From: Dipteris shenzhenensis
Lineage: Eukaryota > Polypodiophyta > Polypodiopsida > Gleicheniales
Reading direction: 5' to 3' (one strand)
DNA: 64,000 nt
Assembly: GCA_047967505.1 (NCBI GenBank)
Contig: CM106541.1
The position numbers and the translations under genes were made by a program. Each line of letters begins with the position of its first letter. Position 1 is the stretch's first letter. The notes below the pieces were generated by a model. That model did no database searches, was not told the origin of the DNA, and saw only the letters and a program-made list of their open reading frames with translations. Of the stretch, positions 21,880-33,519 are shown piece after piece.

Positions 21880-22953
21880 CTTGCATCCATTCTGCATGAC
21901 CTGTCATGTGGTTTGACGCACCTGAGTCAACATACCACACATCGTTTCGTTCTTCTGCACTTGTCATAGAATTGGTCATGTGCTGCACCATAAATAGATG
22001 CTCATTTCTGTCATCACTCTGTCTACTAGAGGATGCATAATTGCCTTGCTGCAATTTTCCATTCATAATGTCATTCTGCTTTTTGTAGCAGTCTTTAGCC
22101 ATATGACCCATTTTACCACAATAGTAGCATTCAACATTGCTGTTTGCATTTTGACCTCTCTGCCGTCCACCACGGCCTCTTTGGCTCCCCCTACCTCTAG
22201 AGTTACCACGTCCTCCTCCATAGGACTGGTTTTCTTGAGTTTACTGCATATTTTGATTTCTACCACGGCCTCTAGATCAGCCTCCTCTACCTCTGCCTCT
22301 ACCTCTTCTAGCATTTGAGTAGAAGACAGTTTCTTTTGAAGTTCCTCCTGAAGTAGATGCACCACCATTCTCTTCTCTTCAGAAATTAGAAGAGCAAACA
22401 ACTCCTCAAAATCAGGAAATTTTTCACGGATGGCAATGGATGTCCAGAACTGTGCATAATCCTTTCCTAGACCATTCAAGGTCACAGAAACCAAATCATC
22501 ATCTTCCATTGGTGACCCAATGGAAGCAAGTGCATCTGCAAGTTTCTTCACCTTCATGTGGTAGTCATTGATGCTCATATTTTCTCTTTGCACATTGTGC
22601 AACTCCTGCTTGAGCTGCATTTTCGTGGCTTGCGTATTTGTGCTGTACATTTTTGCCAAAGTATCCCATGCCTCCTTTGGTGTACTTGCATCTTGAATAT
22701 GCACAATCATAGAATCCGAAATACTGATAGACAGCCAATACATAACTTTTCTGGCTCTCTCATGCCATCCTTTAAATGCCCACATTTCCTGTTGATTGGG
22801 AACATTAGGAAGAACTGGTTCTTCGTCATTTCCTGTAATGAACTCCCAATAGCCTTTTCCCATAAGGAAATTTGTCATTCTAAACTTCCATGCTTGGAAG
22901 TTGTTCTTGTCAAGCTTTTCAGTGACAATTTATGAAAGAGAATCAGATGCCAT
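21880..22953 (-). pseudogene. gag: copia (-) gag and protease start
   Basis: ATG at 22953 (MASDSLS), TAA at 22930, then an open gag: EKLDKNNFQAWKF, MGKGYWEFITG, the segment that includes KGWHERARK, and LNGLGKDYAQFW. The frame shifts near 22300 in the RG-rich part (reading RGRG in another frame). The nucleic-acid-binding knuckle CYYCGKMGHMAKDC and the protease motif WYVDSGASNHMTG remain in the 21880-22111 stretch. The gene is truncated at 21880. Confidence 0.88.
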
Positions 22954-23414
22954 TAGAGAACACTGCAAAATATTCTGTCACTGCAAAAAACACAGCTTCT
23001 GCCTCACATGGGCAAATTTGCAAAACTGACGAAAGTGGTATTTGACCACACAGTCACTTCGTAGTGACGATTTTGCATCAATAGGCAACAAGGATGACTC
23101 TGTAACTCCCAGTATCTCTGCACACAAGCATACGATGCAATTTCTGCGGCAACTTTTCACCGACTTGTAGAGCAGTGGTCGCACAGCAAAAACAGGGCCT
23201 TTTTCTGAGTGCCTGTGAAGAACTCCCACAACATATATTGCCCTCTCGCCACACCGCAAAGGGCGTCTCAATCTGAGACATTGCACCCTTGCACTTCCGA
23301 CTGTGCTACCTGCAGAGATTTGCTCCCAAACTCAAAAAAGGAAAGCAACACTGGTCCTCTTACCAGGACACCATGAACTTGGTTTGCTTTCTTGAGCTCC
23401 TTACCATGAACCAG

Positions 23415-23426
23415 GCTCTGATACCA
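23415..23426 (-). other. copia (-) primer binding site (tRNA-iMet type)
   Basis: On the minus strand TGGTATCAGAGC follows the LTR end CTTCACA directly. This is the classic plant copia primer site complementary to initiator tRNA-Met. Confidence 0.92.
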
Positions 23427-24082
23427 TGTGAAGATAGTGGGAGAGAGGGAAGGAAGCTCACTTGCGGCTTTCTCACATACACAATGGGGGAATACACACA
23501 AAGGTGGAGGCTGAAAACTATTTTCCTCTTCTTAGTTGTGAAAGCCAAAAGAACTCAAGTACAAAGAAATAGAAGAACTAGGGATGTTTTTATCGAAGCA
23601 ACACTTATATATTAATGTAAAATCTTGGCGAAAGTTTTCAAGTTCATTTTTTTAGTTTCACAATCTTGGTAGAATATAGTACTTTTTTATATTTTTTCTT
23701 TTGAAATTTGAAGGAAAAAATGTTAATCTTTGCGAAACTTTAAAATTTTTTGCATAAAAGTTTCAAATCTTGGCGAATGTTTCAAACATTTAATTTTATT
23801 ATGGCATACAGACTTTCGACACCAATATAAAAGTTTAGCTTCTTAACGAAACTAACTTGAAAAAATCATCCATGAGAAGAACCCTATATGTGGGTCTCAA
23901 ACCAAACTCAGCTAACTAAGGTGGCATACTAACTAAGCCACGAACTAGAGTAGATAAGGATAGTTGTCATCTAGCTATTATTCATGGGAGGTGTACCAAC
24001 CGCATCTCCAGCTAACAAATCAGTGACTTAAATGCACAACGGTCACCCTGTCATATCATGAGTGGAGCTCGATATCTCAACA
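23427..24082 (-). repeat. copia (-) 5' LTR containing a MITE
   Basis: On minus it runs TGTTGAGATATCG (24082) to CTATCTTCACA (23427), 656 bp. A 296-bp insertion with an 8-bp duplication accounts for its extra length relative to the plus-copy LTR. GGAGG at 24083-24087 would be the outer target duplication. Confidence 0.9.
23579..23874. mobile_element. hAT-like MITE in copia LTR
   Basis: 296 bp, AT-rich, noncoding. Flanked by AGAAGAAC at 23571-23578 and 23875-23882. Its ends TAGGGATGTTTTT and, reversed, CATGGATGATTTTTT are imperfect inverted repeats of hAT style. The plus-strand copia LTR at 21727-21734 shows the same site empty, with one GTTCTTCT. The 8-bp duplication plus a (C/T)A(G)GGATG end point to hAT. 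Confidence 0.85.
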
Positions 24083-25006
24083 GGAGGCAGCGCCATCTAT
24101 TGTATCAGTTCTACAGTAATCAAAATCTTGATTCTCCATACTATCTGGTTTTCTCTCTTGCATACGAGATCTTGTTATCTATTGAGCACAGACGTATTGT
24201 TTTCTTACAATATTAACAATAACATCTAATTGGCTATCTATCCAAGAGTATTTTGATATGAGTAGAAATAGCTTATTTGCGATGCATGTAGGAATTCTTA
24301 TCCAGGATGCAATTCAATTCTTGAAGCCATAAAGCTTGAGGTCTTTGATTCTTCACTACAATTATAACACCTTTGTGTTTTCCTAACCGAACCCTTGCTC
24401 CTCTCTTTACCCTGATTAGTGAGCAGGGACTTTATAGGCATATCTAAACAAATTAAATATTTTCTCCATCCTTGACCCAATGCAGCTTCTTTGATTCTCT
24501 TCGTGAAGTTTTTAGCCGATGTCTGGGTGGCATGGAGGCCCCACCTTCCATACCATCGATGACTTCATGATGATCTTCCAGTGGGTCTGGTTGATATTTT
24601 TGGTCAAGGAGGAATTTCTTATGGTTGGCATCAGGAAGATCTTGATCACCAGGCAAGACCATATGTGGAGTGTCTAGAACTTGAGGAGGCCTTGAGAGAC
24701 CACAACTGGTTGAATCCAACACCAATATCTACTTATCATCACTGCGAGGGCTAGTCAGCACATTAAAACTTTGAGCTACCCATCAACAAATTGTGACAGT
24801 TCTTACACATCATCCTAGATGAGACAATATTTAAAAAACAACTTTGAATTTTGATTTGAGAATAAACACACCCTACCTGTTAACTTAAATATGGTGTATA
24901 AAATTACCCTTGCTATAAATATATTTCTGTAAGTCTTGAGAATTAAAATACCCCTCATTTTGAACCCTCATAGTATACTAACATTTCCCCCGAGACTCCC
25001 TCGCTC

Positions 25007-25009
<3 letters not shown>
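24083..25009. other. noncoding stretch between copia and CT microsatellite
   Basis: No convincing gene. 24209-24396 is duplicated at 32674-32860 (see there). Short ORFs on minus do not resemble known families beyond that segment. Confidence 0.6.
24209..24396. repeat. duplicated segment, copy 1 (possible LINE fragment)
   Basis: Closely matches 32674-32860 from AATATTAACAATAACAT to CGAACCCTT. In the second copy the minus strand encodes IVVKNQRPQALSLQELNC, weakly reminiscent of the LQE block of L1-type endonucleases. Both copies lie near CT-rich microsatellites. The LINE origin is a guess. Confidence 0.7.
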
Positions 25010-25071
<62 letters not shown>

Positions 25072-25153
25072 CCCCCCTCCCATCTCATTCTTGCTCCTCG
25101 CTCGCCCCCCCCCTCTCTCTTTCTCTCTCACTCATATCGAGCTGTTATCTCTA

Positions 25154-25197
<44 letters not shown>

Positions 25198-25261
25198 TCA
25201 CTCTCTCCCCTACCTCTAGTCTCTCTCTCTCTCACTCGCTCTCTCTGTCTCTCTCTCTCCT

Positions 25262-25295
<34 letters not shown>
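25010..25295. repeat. (CT)n microsatellite cluster
   Basis: Three long CT runs (about 25013-25068, 25158-25186, 25262-25295) with C-rich interruptions. The CACTA element starts at the last run. Confidence 0.95.
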
Positions 25296-25299
<4 letters not shown>

Positions 25300-25364
25300 A
25301 CAAGGCATAGGTGCTTTTCCGATGAAAATATCCACCTTTTTTACACTAAAAAGTTTTTTTTTGA

Positions 25365-25530
25365 CGAGCACAAAGGACATTATTTATGTCGCAATAAGCA
25401 TCAGAAAAGAACGGTCGCTATATAAGCATCACTATATAGAGACACTAATGAACATTACTATAAAGCAACACTAGTAAACGTCGCTATATAGCGACATTGG
25501 TAAGCATTGCTATATAGCGACAATTAACAG
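25365..25530. repeat. CACTA subterminal repeats, copy 1
   Basis: Repeated words around the palindrome CGCTATATAGCG (GTCGCTATATAA, TTGCTATATAGCGAC) spaced about 30 bp apart. CACTA elements bind their TNPA-type protein at such subterminal repeats; binding here is inferred. Confidence 0.75.
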
Positions 25531-25540
25531 AAGCTAAAAA

Positions 25541-25600
25541 AAAACATTAGTGCGGCTAAACAGGGCCACGGCAAGCCTTGTTTTTGCCCCACTAATGTTT
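25541..25600. other. strong stem-loop near CACTA left end, copy 1
   Basis: AAAACATTAGTG(C)GGCTAAACAGG pairs with CCTTGTTTTTGCCCCACTAATGTTT across a short loop. The arms are conserved at 40646-40710, where the pairing is nearly perfect. Confidence 0.75.
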
Positions 25601-25844
25601 TTTATTTAGTAATTACAAAAGAATGTTTTTAATTACAAAATTTCCCTTATGGAAAGGGTGATACAAAATCACTCAAATGAACCGAGCGGCACAAGCATAT
25701 ACATGTCAGAGATATACACTATTACTTGTTACAAAATTTACCCCCCCTTTCGAAAAGGGTGATACAAAATTGCTCAAACGAGCCGATATACAAAAGCATA
25801 TATATGGCGAAGTATATGCAAACTACTACTAATACTACTACTAC

Positions 25845-27430
25845 TACAACTACTCATCCGAATCGTCATTGTTGTCCTCATCCTCGTCTTGCTGGCCTGA
25901 TCCTTGGCCCTCGTGAGCTACATTTGATCCTTGGCCCTCCCGAGCTGTGCCAGATCCTTGGCCCTCATCGAAGCCATGTAAGCCTAATCCCTCATCATCA
26001 CCGCTCACCTCCACTGATGGGACGTTTGAGCTTTGATTCTAAGAGTGAAACCATATTAATTGGAAATTAGATTGGAACTTAAAGAATAAAATAGTTTAAA
26101 AAGTGAGATTACAAGTAGTAGACTTATACCAAGTGAGCAACCACCTCAGCCCAATCGGCCATCACTCCCAGTGCCTCCTACTCAATAAACCACAGCTTTG
26201 TTTCTATGTGAAACACACGTCTCATCTCTACCTCTGTAGGAAGGCGACCCATTGCAGCTTGTTGTGGGCCCAATTTATGAGAGTTAGATAAAGTGCATGC
26301 AATATGTAGTAAAACAAATAGAACAATACATTAAATGAGAAGAAGTAGACATACCATGGTTGCCTTGAACACCAATCATCCGCCTGCACCAAAGTGTGAA
26401 GAACCTACGTAGTCCAGTCGTCTCCTTGCAGCCCTCCTCTGACCCTCGAACATTTTGGGATGGTCCCTGTTCTGCTTCTTGAAAAACTTCCAATTAGCTT
26501 TGTCTGCCTAGCTGGGTTTAGCCTTTCCCTTTGCAATGGAAGTACGCAAGGTTGACCTATGATGCTTCAAGACCAAACCCATGCGCTCTTGCATGTAATT
26601 CTCATTGACCTCCCAATTTGGGGGGTTAGGGTATTTTTGTTTCAATTCATCAATGACTACCTGCTTCTTTTGGTCATCTTGGTACTGCCAATCAGTAGCT
26701 ATGCCGAACCTGAAGTGGTGGCTCATCAACCGCCTCATGGTGGCCATCATTGCTGCGTCCTTTTTAGCTTCTATTATCTCTCCAGTAGCTGTGATTTGAT
26801 AGGACAGGTCCTCGACCAGGTAAGGAGGACTCATGGTAGTGGCAGAGTCATGAGTGGTGTTTGTGCGAGTGCTTCCGGAGCGAGGAGTAGCAGTGGGAGT
26901 AGGAGAGGGCAAGGGACCTGTATTGGGACTCGGACCAAGTGGAGACCTATAGGGATGTGAGTGTGCTGACTCGTCTACATCTTCCAAGTCAGCACAACAT
27001 AAGCGACCCCTCCTACTCTTCATTCCCTTATGATGGGCATGCCCAGGTGATGACCCCTCAGTCGAAGGGGCTAGAGGGGATGGCTAGATAGTAGGTCCAG
27101 CTGTCGGTGTAGGAGAGAGATTTGCTGAGGTTCTCTAGGATAGCAAAGAGAAGAATCTCGCTGCCTCCTCATCGATCATCTGTGCAACAAACTCGTCAGT
27201 ACTCCCGACAAAGCCATGGGTTGCTAGCATAGGAGTTCCCCAAGGGGTAGTCTCAATGCTATGACTAGGGGTAGTTGTAGGGGTAGGCCCCTGAGGTGTC
27301 GCCTGAGTGGAATCAAAGTCCTCTAGAGAATAGAGATCATGATGTCTCCTCCTAGGAGGGTTTCGTACTCGTCGGACGTGCGACGTGATCCCATGTCTAA
27401 TTTGGAGGGATTGGACAAACGTAGACACAA
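25845..27430 (-). pseudogene. CACTA TNPA-like (Transposase_24-type) gene, decayed
   Basis: Reading on minus: RHGITSHVRRVRNPPRRRHHD, a Pro/Ser/Thr linker, EDLSYQITATGEIIEAKKDA, PNWEVNENYMQERMGLVLKHHR, then NWKFFKKQNRDHPKMFEGQRRAARRRL, an arrangement typical of the plant Ptta/En/Spm TNPA-like domain. Stops at several points (TAG after PSPT, after AKGKAKPS and others) and possible introns break it. The product would bind subterminal repeats. The parallel copy at 41105-42780 is collinear. No TNPD catalytic core lies beside it. Confidence 0.75.
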
Positions 27431-27579
27431 ATATGCAAACAAAAAACAAGAGCGGGTAAGAAACGGAAAGCATATGAGGGAGAGCATAAGAAGCAAAATA
27501 GAAGGAGAAGCATAAGAGAAGGAGAGGGGAAAAGAAGAGAAAGAAAAGGAGAAAAGAGATTGAAAGAGGGGAAAAGAAC

Positions 27580-28545
27580 CAAATATGCATAAGAGGAAAA
27601 AGAGAGAAAGCATATGCATAAGAGAAAAAGCGAGAAAGCATATGCTTATGCATGAGCATATGAGTCTCTTGTTCTCTTATGCATATGTTTTTTCTTCTCT
27701 TATGCTTATGCTTATGCATGAGCATATGTCTCCTTCTCCTTCTCCTTCTCCTTCTCCTTTCCTTCTCTTCTTTTTCCCTCTCTTTTTCTCTTCCTTTCAT
27801 AAGCATATGCCTATGCCTATGCCTATGCTTATGCTTATGCATGAGCATATGCTCATATGCTCATGCATAAGCATAAGCATAGGCATAGGCATAGGAGCAT
27901 ATGCTCATGCATAAGCATAAGCATAGGCATAGGCATAGGCATATGCTTATGAAAGGAAGAGAAAAAGAGAGGGAAAAAGAAGAGAAGGAAAGGAGAAGGA
28001 GAAGGAGAAGGAGAAGGAGACATATGCTCATGCATAAGCATAAGCATAAGAGAAGAAAAAACATATGCATAAGAGAACAAGAGAGAAGGCATATGTTTGA
28101 AAGAGGGGACAAGAGATTGAAAAAGCGGAAAAAGAGATTGAAATTAAGAGGGGAAAAGAAGAGAAGGAAGAGGGGAAAAAGAAGAGGGGAAAAGAAGAGA
28201 AGGAAGAGGAGAAAAGAGATTGAAGGAAAGAAAGCATATGCTTATGCTTATACATGAGCATATGAGGATAAGAGAAAAAGAGAGAAAGCATAAGCTTGTG
28301 CTTATGCATGAGCATATGAGCATATGCTCATGCATAAGCATAAGCATAGGCAAATACATATGCTTATGAAAAGAGGAGAAAAAGAGAGGACCAAAGAGAG
28401 TGAAAAATAAGAGAAGGAGAGGGGAAAAGAAATTGAAAGAAGGGAAAAAGAAGAGGGGAAAAGAGCATAAGCATAAGAGAAGGAAAAACATATGCATAAG
28501 AGGGGAAAAAGAGAGAAATATTATGCTTATGCTTATGCATGATCA
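27580..28545. repeat. ATAAGC/GAAGGA array with large palindrome
   Basis: Built of GCATAAGCATA(G/T)G words and AAGAGAAGGAA purine runs. 27660-27860 and 27885-28092 are reverse complements in the same word order, giving arms of about 200 bp around a CATATG-rich centre. The short ORFs on both strands repeat the same peptide because of this. Noncoding. Confidence 0.85.
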
Positions 28546-28773
28546 TGTGAGGGAAAGAGGAGGGGAAAGAGAGAGGAAAAGAGGAAAAGAGGGGAAGACG
28601 AGGGAATAAGAGAAGAGAGGGGAAGAGAGGGTTCCTACACGCATCTTTCTAGCTAGCACATAAGGCGCTAGCTGCAGGCCAATGCAAATAATGAAAATAA
28701 CAAAAGGGAAAACGAGGAAGAATTTTCTTACCCAGAAAAGCTCCACTCGATGTTTCATGGACTGTGGCCCTAC

Positions 28774-28776
<3 letters not shown>

Positions 28777-28842
<66 letters not shown>
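28777..28842. repeat. (CT)n microsatellite at broken end of CACTA copy 1
   Basis: An uninterrupted CT run of about 65 bp where homology to the other CACTA copy ends. Confidence 0.95.
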
Positions 28843-28847
<5 letters not shown>

Positions 28848-28989
28848 GCTCTTACCTCTAGCTTAGTTTTGGTCTCAAGTTTTAAATTGTTGCTTAGTTG
28901 GCCTCCACTTTTAAACGTTGGCATAATATATAAATATATCTATAACATATATAGATAGATAGATATAGATATAAATGTAGATACTCCTC

Positions 28990-29094
28990 TGTGTGTCAGA
29001 GTGTGTGTGTGTATTACCAGCATGTTAGACTGTGTCAGATGCATGCGCTGTTGGAGGTGGTTGCCTTCAACCCTCCATTGTGCATTGAAAAATG

Positions 29095-29106
<12 letters not shown>
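28990..29106. repeat. duplicated segment, copy 1 (GTTGGAGGTGGTTGCC block)
   Basis: Matches 33286-33394 from the GT-rich start through GGAGGTGGTTGCCTTCA to GAAAAATGCTCTC, then CT/CA runs follow in both. Part of a larger duplicated microsatellite landscape. Confidence 0.75.
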
Positions 29107-29135
<29 letters not shown>

Positions 29136-29146
29136 ATTCACTCACT

Positions 29147-29204
<58 letters not shown>

Positions 29205-29207
29205 TGT

Positions 29208-29238
<31 letters not shown>

Positions 29239-29321
29239 TAGTCTGTCACTCTCTCCTCTCCTCTTTCTCCTCTCTCTCTTCACACCCACACACACATGCA
29301 CGTGCGCACTTAGTCAATTTG

Positions 29322-29352
<31 letters not shown>
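29095..29352. repeat. (CT)n/(CA)n/(GT)n compound microsatellite
   Basis: Alternating CT and CA runs with a GT run at about 29323-29352. ORFs here encode only Ser/Leu/His/Thr repeats. Confidence 0.95.
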
Positions 29353-29354
<2 letters not shown>

Positions 29355-30120
29355 GATCTATCTGAGCCTGTTGTGCCGCCACCCAAAAGAGCCCTCATTT
29401 TCATTCAATGCATGAGCATGTTCGGTTTGTTGGCAATGGACATGATGTATTTCTTGGTCATTGTAATTGATTCAACCATGAGCAAACAATGGCCATGCAA
29501 GCAAGTGAGTTCCAATTCTTCTGGCAAGATGACTTCATCTTCACAGACTACATGGTCATCCCCATCCTCCCTAATGTTGGCATCCCAACCGTGACAACCA
29601 TAGCTAGTCCGTATGGTGCGCCACATTAATCTTCAACGGAAGATGAGATTAAATATTCAATCATCAATGGAGTTTACTTTCGGTTCAAAATTTGTGGGTG
29701 TTAGTTGGTTCATGCCCTCCATTACATTTATTTATTTTTTCAAATCAGTCTTCATTCAGAAGACAAAGACCATGTGGGTATGCAAATGAATTTCTTAATA
29801 ATCTTCTATACCCAATGTGGGATGTTAGGGAGGTTTTGCAGAAGGGAGACCATTTTTTATGTATAATTACTAAAGAAAGTATCGTAATTTGAAGGCCAGT
29901 GACTAGATTTAGGCTTGGAGGGCGAATGGAGAGGAACCTCCTCCTGGTATGAAGAGTCTATTGATCTTTCACGAGCTTCCTTATTGGGGTCAGTTACAAA
30001 TCAATCATCTCTTGGATCCCATGCATATCTTCAAGAATGTGGGGGCTACTACTTGGTTGGTTCCAAAGACTCAAGAGGAGTGCAAGAATACTTGCGTGCT
30101 ATGAATAGGATGTCTCGTTT
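29353..30120. other. noncoding or decayed sequence before TNPD relic
   Basis: No intact gene. Several short plus-strand ORFs without a recognised family; part may be decayed upstream TNPD sequence. Confidence 0.5.
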
Positions 30121-30318
30121 GTGGCCTCAAGTGCATGCTTCGGGAAAATTTATCCTCCCAAAAGCAATGTGGATCCTCTCTACGAGGAGGCAGTGGTCAA
30201 GGCGGACATTGCCTCTTTTCAAACACCGACAGGGTACATGCATTGCTTGAAAGGAGCATTTTCAAAGGACAATAAGGTTAGTGGGCTCAAGTCGCATGAT
30301 TGGCATAAGGTCTTATAG
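30121..30318 (+). pseudogene. CACTA TNPD transposase fragment
   Basis: The plus-strand frame has a region ending KVSGLKSHDWHKVL, preceded by ASFQTPTGYMHCLKGAFSKD. CACTA TNPD proteins have the block PDGY...N....KI.GLKSHDYH at the C-terminal end of the transposase domain, and this matches it in order and spacing. Only this fragment is readable; it stops right after the block. It may be the lost right half of CACTA copy 1. Confidence 0.65.
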
Positions 30319-30341
30319 GTATTCTAAGCTATAGAATTAGT

Positions 30342-30515
30342 GTACCAAAAGATTGCTTCAAGATCAATCCTTGCAAATATTGTGGCAAAAACAATCACCA
30401 TGAAAAGTTTTGTAAAGCCAAAAAGGAAGCAACTACAAAGACAGAAACTGCCAATTTACGTTCAGTTGATGTGCCTCCACAAGATGAGGCTCCCTATGAT
30501 GATTATGCTTTTTGA
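30342..30515 (+). pseudogene. retrotransposon gag fragment with zinc knuckle
   Basis: Frame reading VPKDCFKINPCKYCGKNNHH then EKFCKAKK gives a CX2CX4HX4C knuckle, ending at TGA 30513 after a short acidic tail (APYDDYAF). The downstream noncoding sequence (TAGTCCTCCAAAATGAATG) resembles 49460-49485 behind another gag relic, so the two may come from one element family. Confidence 0.65.
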
Positions 30516-32673
30516 ACCATCTCCATATATGCTCTAGATCTCTCTTTTATGTTGAGTCAAGGTACTCAGCCTGGATAGTCCTCCAAAATGAATGGAATAA
30601 ACTATTGTGTTCTTTGTAAATCACCTCTGGTCACCATATGATGTAGACCATGTGATATGTGTTTTGTCTATCCCATTTTTGTGAACCTCACACCCTTGGG
30701 AACCCCTGCTAGCATGAGATCCTAGCCATAGATTTATCCTTGACCACCATGAGTCGGATCCTTCCCCCTCTCCCCAATCGTTTGTCCTTCAGCAGCTAGC
30801 TTCTTGAATCTCAACAGCTAACAGTGGCCACTCTTCTTCTAGAATCTAAAATGATAACATGCACATTACAAAGAGAAGGAGGCTGGAGCCATGTAGAGCT
30901 AGAGTGGAAGATTACAGCCCAACATCTTGTATCGAGCTCAGCCGTGGAGTCTGGAGTCTCGCCTTCGTGATTCACGACTCACAATCATATATACTATGCT
31001 TCAAACTTCAAAGTTCAAATTGAAACTTGAGAGAAGCAAAAACCTGCGTGACGGGTCTCCTCAAGGTGCCTTGAGAGTTGAGCTGACTAGTGACCACCCA
31101 CGAGTCCAAACTTGTACAGAGTCGAATCTCCAACTTGAGCTTTGAAACTTGAAAGGGATTTCTTCCACTTACGTAGAAAAGCTCACAGGTCATGAATCAC
31201 GAGCAAAAGGCTAGTACGCAATGGGCATAGAGAATGGATGTGACAGCATGAGCAGACTCCAAAGTCCACACTTTAAAGTTTCAATGAGAAAGAAGATGTT
31301 GGAAAAGAGACCTAGAACTAGAACCACACATGTAAGGAGCAATCAACGGTGACGATTGAAATTTGATCCATTTGATCAACGACTGCCATGCAAGCCACAT
31401 GGATAAGTTTATTTAAACTTTTATCAATATATATACAACCCTAAAACCTTTAGTTTATAAAGTTTTTAGGCAACATGAACCCATATTCCAAAGACTATTT
31501 AATAATTTAACCATGATTTTCAAGATATATCTTTCAAATACCCTTAAAGTCAAGATTGCCATAAAATTTAATCCTTTTAAATAACTTTCTTCTCACCACT
31601 TAAGACGGTTTTTTTTTTCATTTTTACCGGTTCAAAATACACTAGATGGTTTTTTTCTAACACTGGTGGAAACTCGTGAGCTACGTCAGGGTTGCGTGGC
31701 GACAAGGCACTCTACAAGGCAAGTACCGGTGGTGAGCGTGAGTTGTGAGCTAGATAAGGCTTGTGATATCAACATGCAACACGTCAGCAATACATCCCTC
31801 TGCAATGTTTTGATAATACCATATGTAATGTTTTATGGTCAACTTATTCAATTTGATTTACAATTATTGAGCAATTATTGAGACCTTTGCATGAGTTGCA
31901 ATGCCTCTCCAGTGCCTACATGATCAAAACTTCTGCAATGTAAATATTTTCTTTTAATAAAATTTTCCCAAGAGGGTGAACTATGACGGTGCTAGAGCTG
32001 GGAGAAGAGTGCACAAAACAAGCTGAGTATGGTTGTATGGAACTGTAATGGCACACTTTGGTTCGACCTAGGTGGCTTCTCGTAGACATACATAGGCAGA
32101 GACATCATCTTCTACACTGAGACACATGAGAGCCCAGAAAGAGGGTTGCCCATAGTGACAAGATACACCTAGGAGTCTGCTCATAGGAAAGAAATGAGGA
32201 GAGATAGTCTACATGATCAAACCATGGATGACAAGATATGTTGCATTTGTGTGAAGTCGTATGATATGGTCCATAGAAGGATGATGGATTGTTGCAAGAC
32301 AACCATATTAAAGAATAATAATTGTTTATCTAAACTCTATAGGTCGTAGATGTGAAGGATACGCATTCACATAGGCACATAGAAGGATAGGCATTCATTA
32401 AATAGGCATAAAGCATATGCTAGCATTCAAATATAGCATAAACATACATCATAATGCATATAGAAATGTAGAAGCATAGACATAGGCATACATATGCAAA
32501 GGCATATAGAAACATAGAAGCATAGACATAGGAATCCACACGGGCATACATAAACATAGGCATATAGCTTAAAGTATTTACATGAGATAATTTACATAAA
32601 GCAACTTGGTGCCTGCTAGGTCGACTATAGAAATAGACTACTAGGTCTCTCTGCCTATATCAACTTTCCATGT
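30516..32673. other. no gene recognised
   Basis: Mixed-composition sequence with only short ORFs. 32380-32600 has many ATAGGCATA/CATAGAAGCATA words, a degenerate repeat. Nothing else supported. Confidence 0.5.
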
Positions 32674-32860
32674 AATATTAACAATAACATCCAATTGGCT
32701 ATCTATCCAAGAGTATTCTGATATGAGTAGAAATAGCTTATTCGCGATGCATGTAGGAATTCTCATCAGGCCGCAATTCAATTCTTGAAGTGAGAGAGCT
32801 TGAGGTCTTTGATTCTTCACGACAATTATAAAACCTTTGTGTTTTCCTACCCGAACCCTT
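32674..32860. repeat. duplicated segment, copy 2 (possible LINE fragment)
   Basis: Partner of 24209-24396. The minus strand encodes FIIVVKNQRPQALSLQELNC. The similarity to L1 endonuclease is weak. Confidence 0.7.
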
Positions 32861-32865
32861 TTCAC

Positions 32866-32868
32866 CTT

Positions 32869-32921
<53 letters not shown>

Positions 32922-32965
32922 CTCTCAGACACACACACACAAACTCACTCACTCACTCACTTTGT

Positions 32966-33016
<51 letters not shown>

Positions 33017-33043
33017 TCACTTTGTTCTCTCTGTCTCTCTATA

Positions 33044-33089
<46 letters not shown>

Positions 33090-33157
33090 TTTGTTCTCTC
33101 TCTCTCTCTCTCTCTGTCTCTCTGTCTGTCTGTGTACCTCCCTTATCGCCACCCCCC

Positions 33158-33197
<40 letters not shown>

Positions 33198-33210
33198 TCA
33201 CTCACTTTGT

Positions 33211-33247
<37 letters not shown>

Positions 33248-33427
33248 ATGAAATTATCTCTCTTCATATATATATATATACTCCTGTGTGTGTGTGTGTC
33301 TGTGTTACTAGTATGTCTGACTGCATCAGATGCATGTGCCGTTGGAGGTGGTTGCCTTCAGTCCTCAATTTTGCATTGAAAAATGCTCTCTCTCTTAGAC
33401 ACACACACACACACTCACTCATTTTGT

Positions 33428-33475
<48 letters not shown>

Positions 33476-33478
33476 TTT

Positions 33479-33519
<41 letters not shown>

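Larger units (their letters stand above)
21880..24082 (-). mobile_element. Ty1/copia element (-), 5' portion
   Basis: Same family as the plus copy: 5' LTR, primer site, leader (about 22954-23414, no ORF worth calling), gag and start of protease. It is cut at 21880 by the plus-strand copia; its 3' portion is expected left of the window. It preserves the uninterrupted gag and an intact protease active site for comparison with the plus copy. Confidence 0.9.
25296..28776. mobile_element. CACTA (En/Spm) element, truncated copy 1
   Basis: Starts CACTACAAGGCATAGG, the terminal sequence shared with the complete copy at 40405. It has the same subterminal CGCTATATAGCGAC repeats, the same hairpin, the same minus-strand TNPA-like gene and the same promoter-side sequence (ends near CCCTACAA). 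Homology stops at a CT run at 28777 and no right terminus was found. TNPD-like remains at 30121 may have belonged to it. Confidence 0.85.

Noticed and set aside
29405-29640. possible gene fragment in the 73-197 codon ORFs near 29500
   Set aside because: Neither strand gives a recognisable domain; part of the long ORF is microsatellite.
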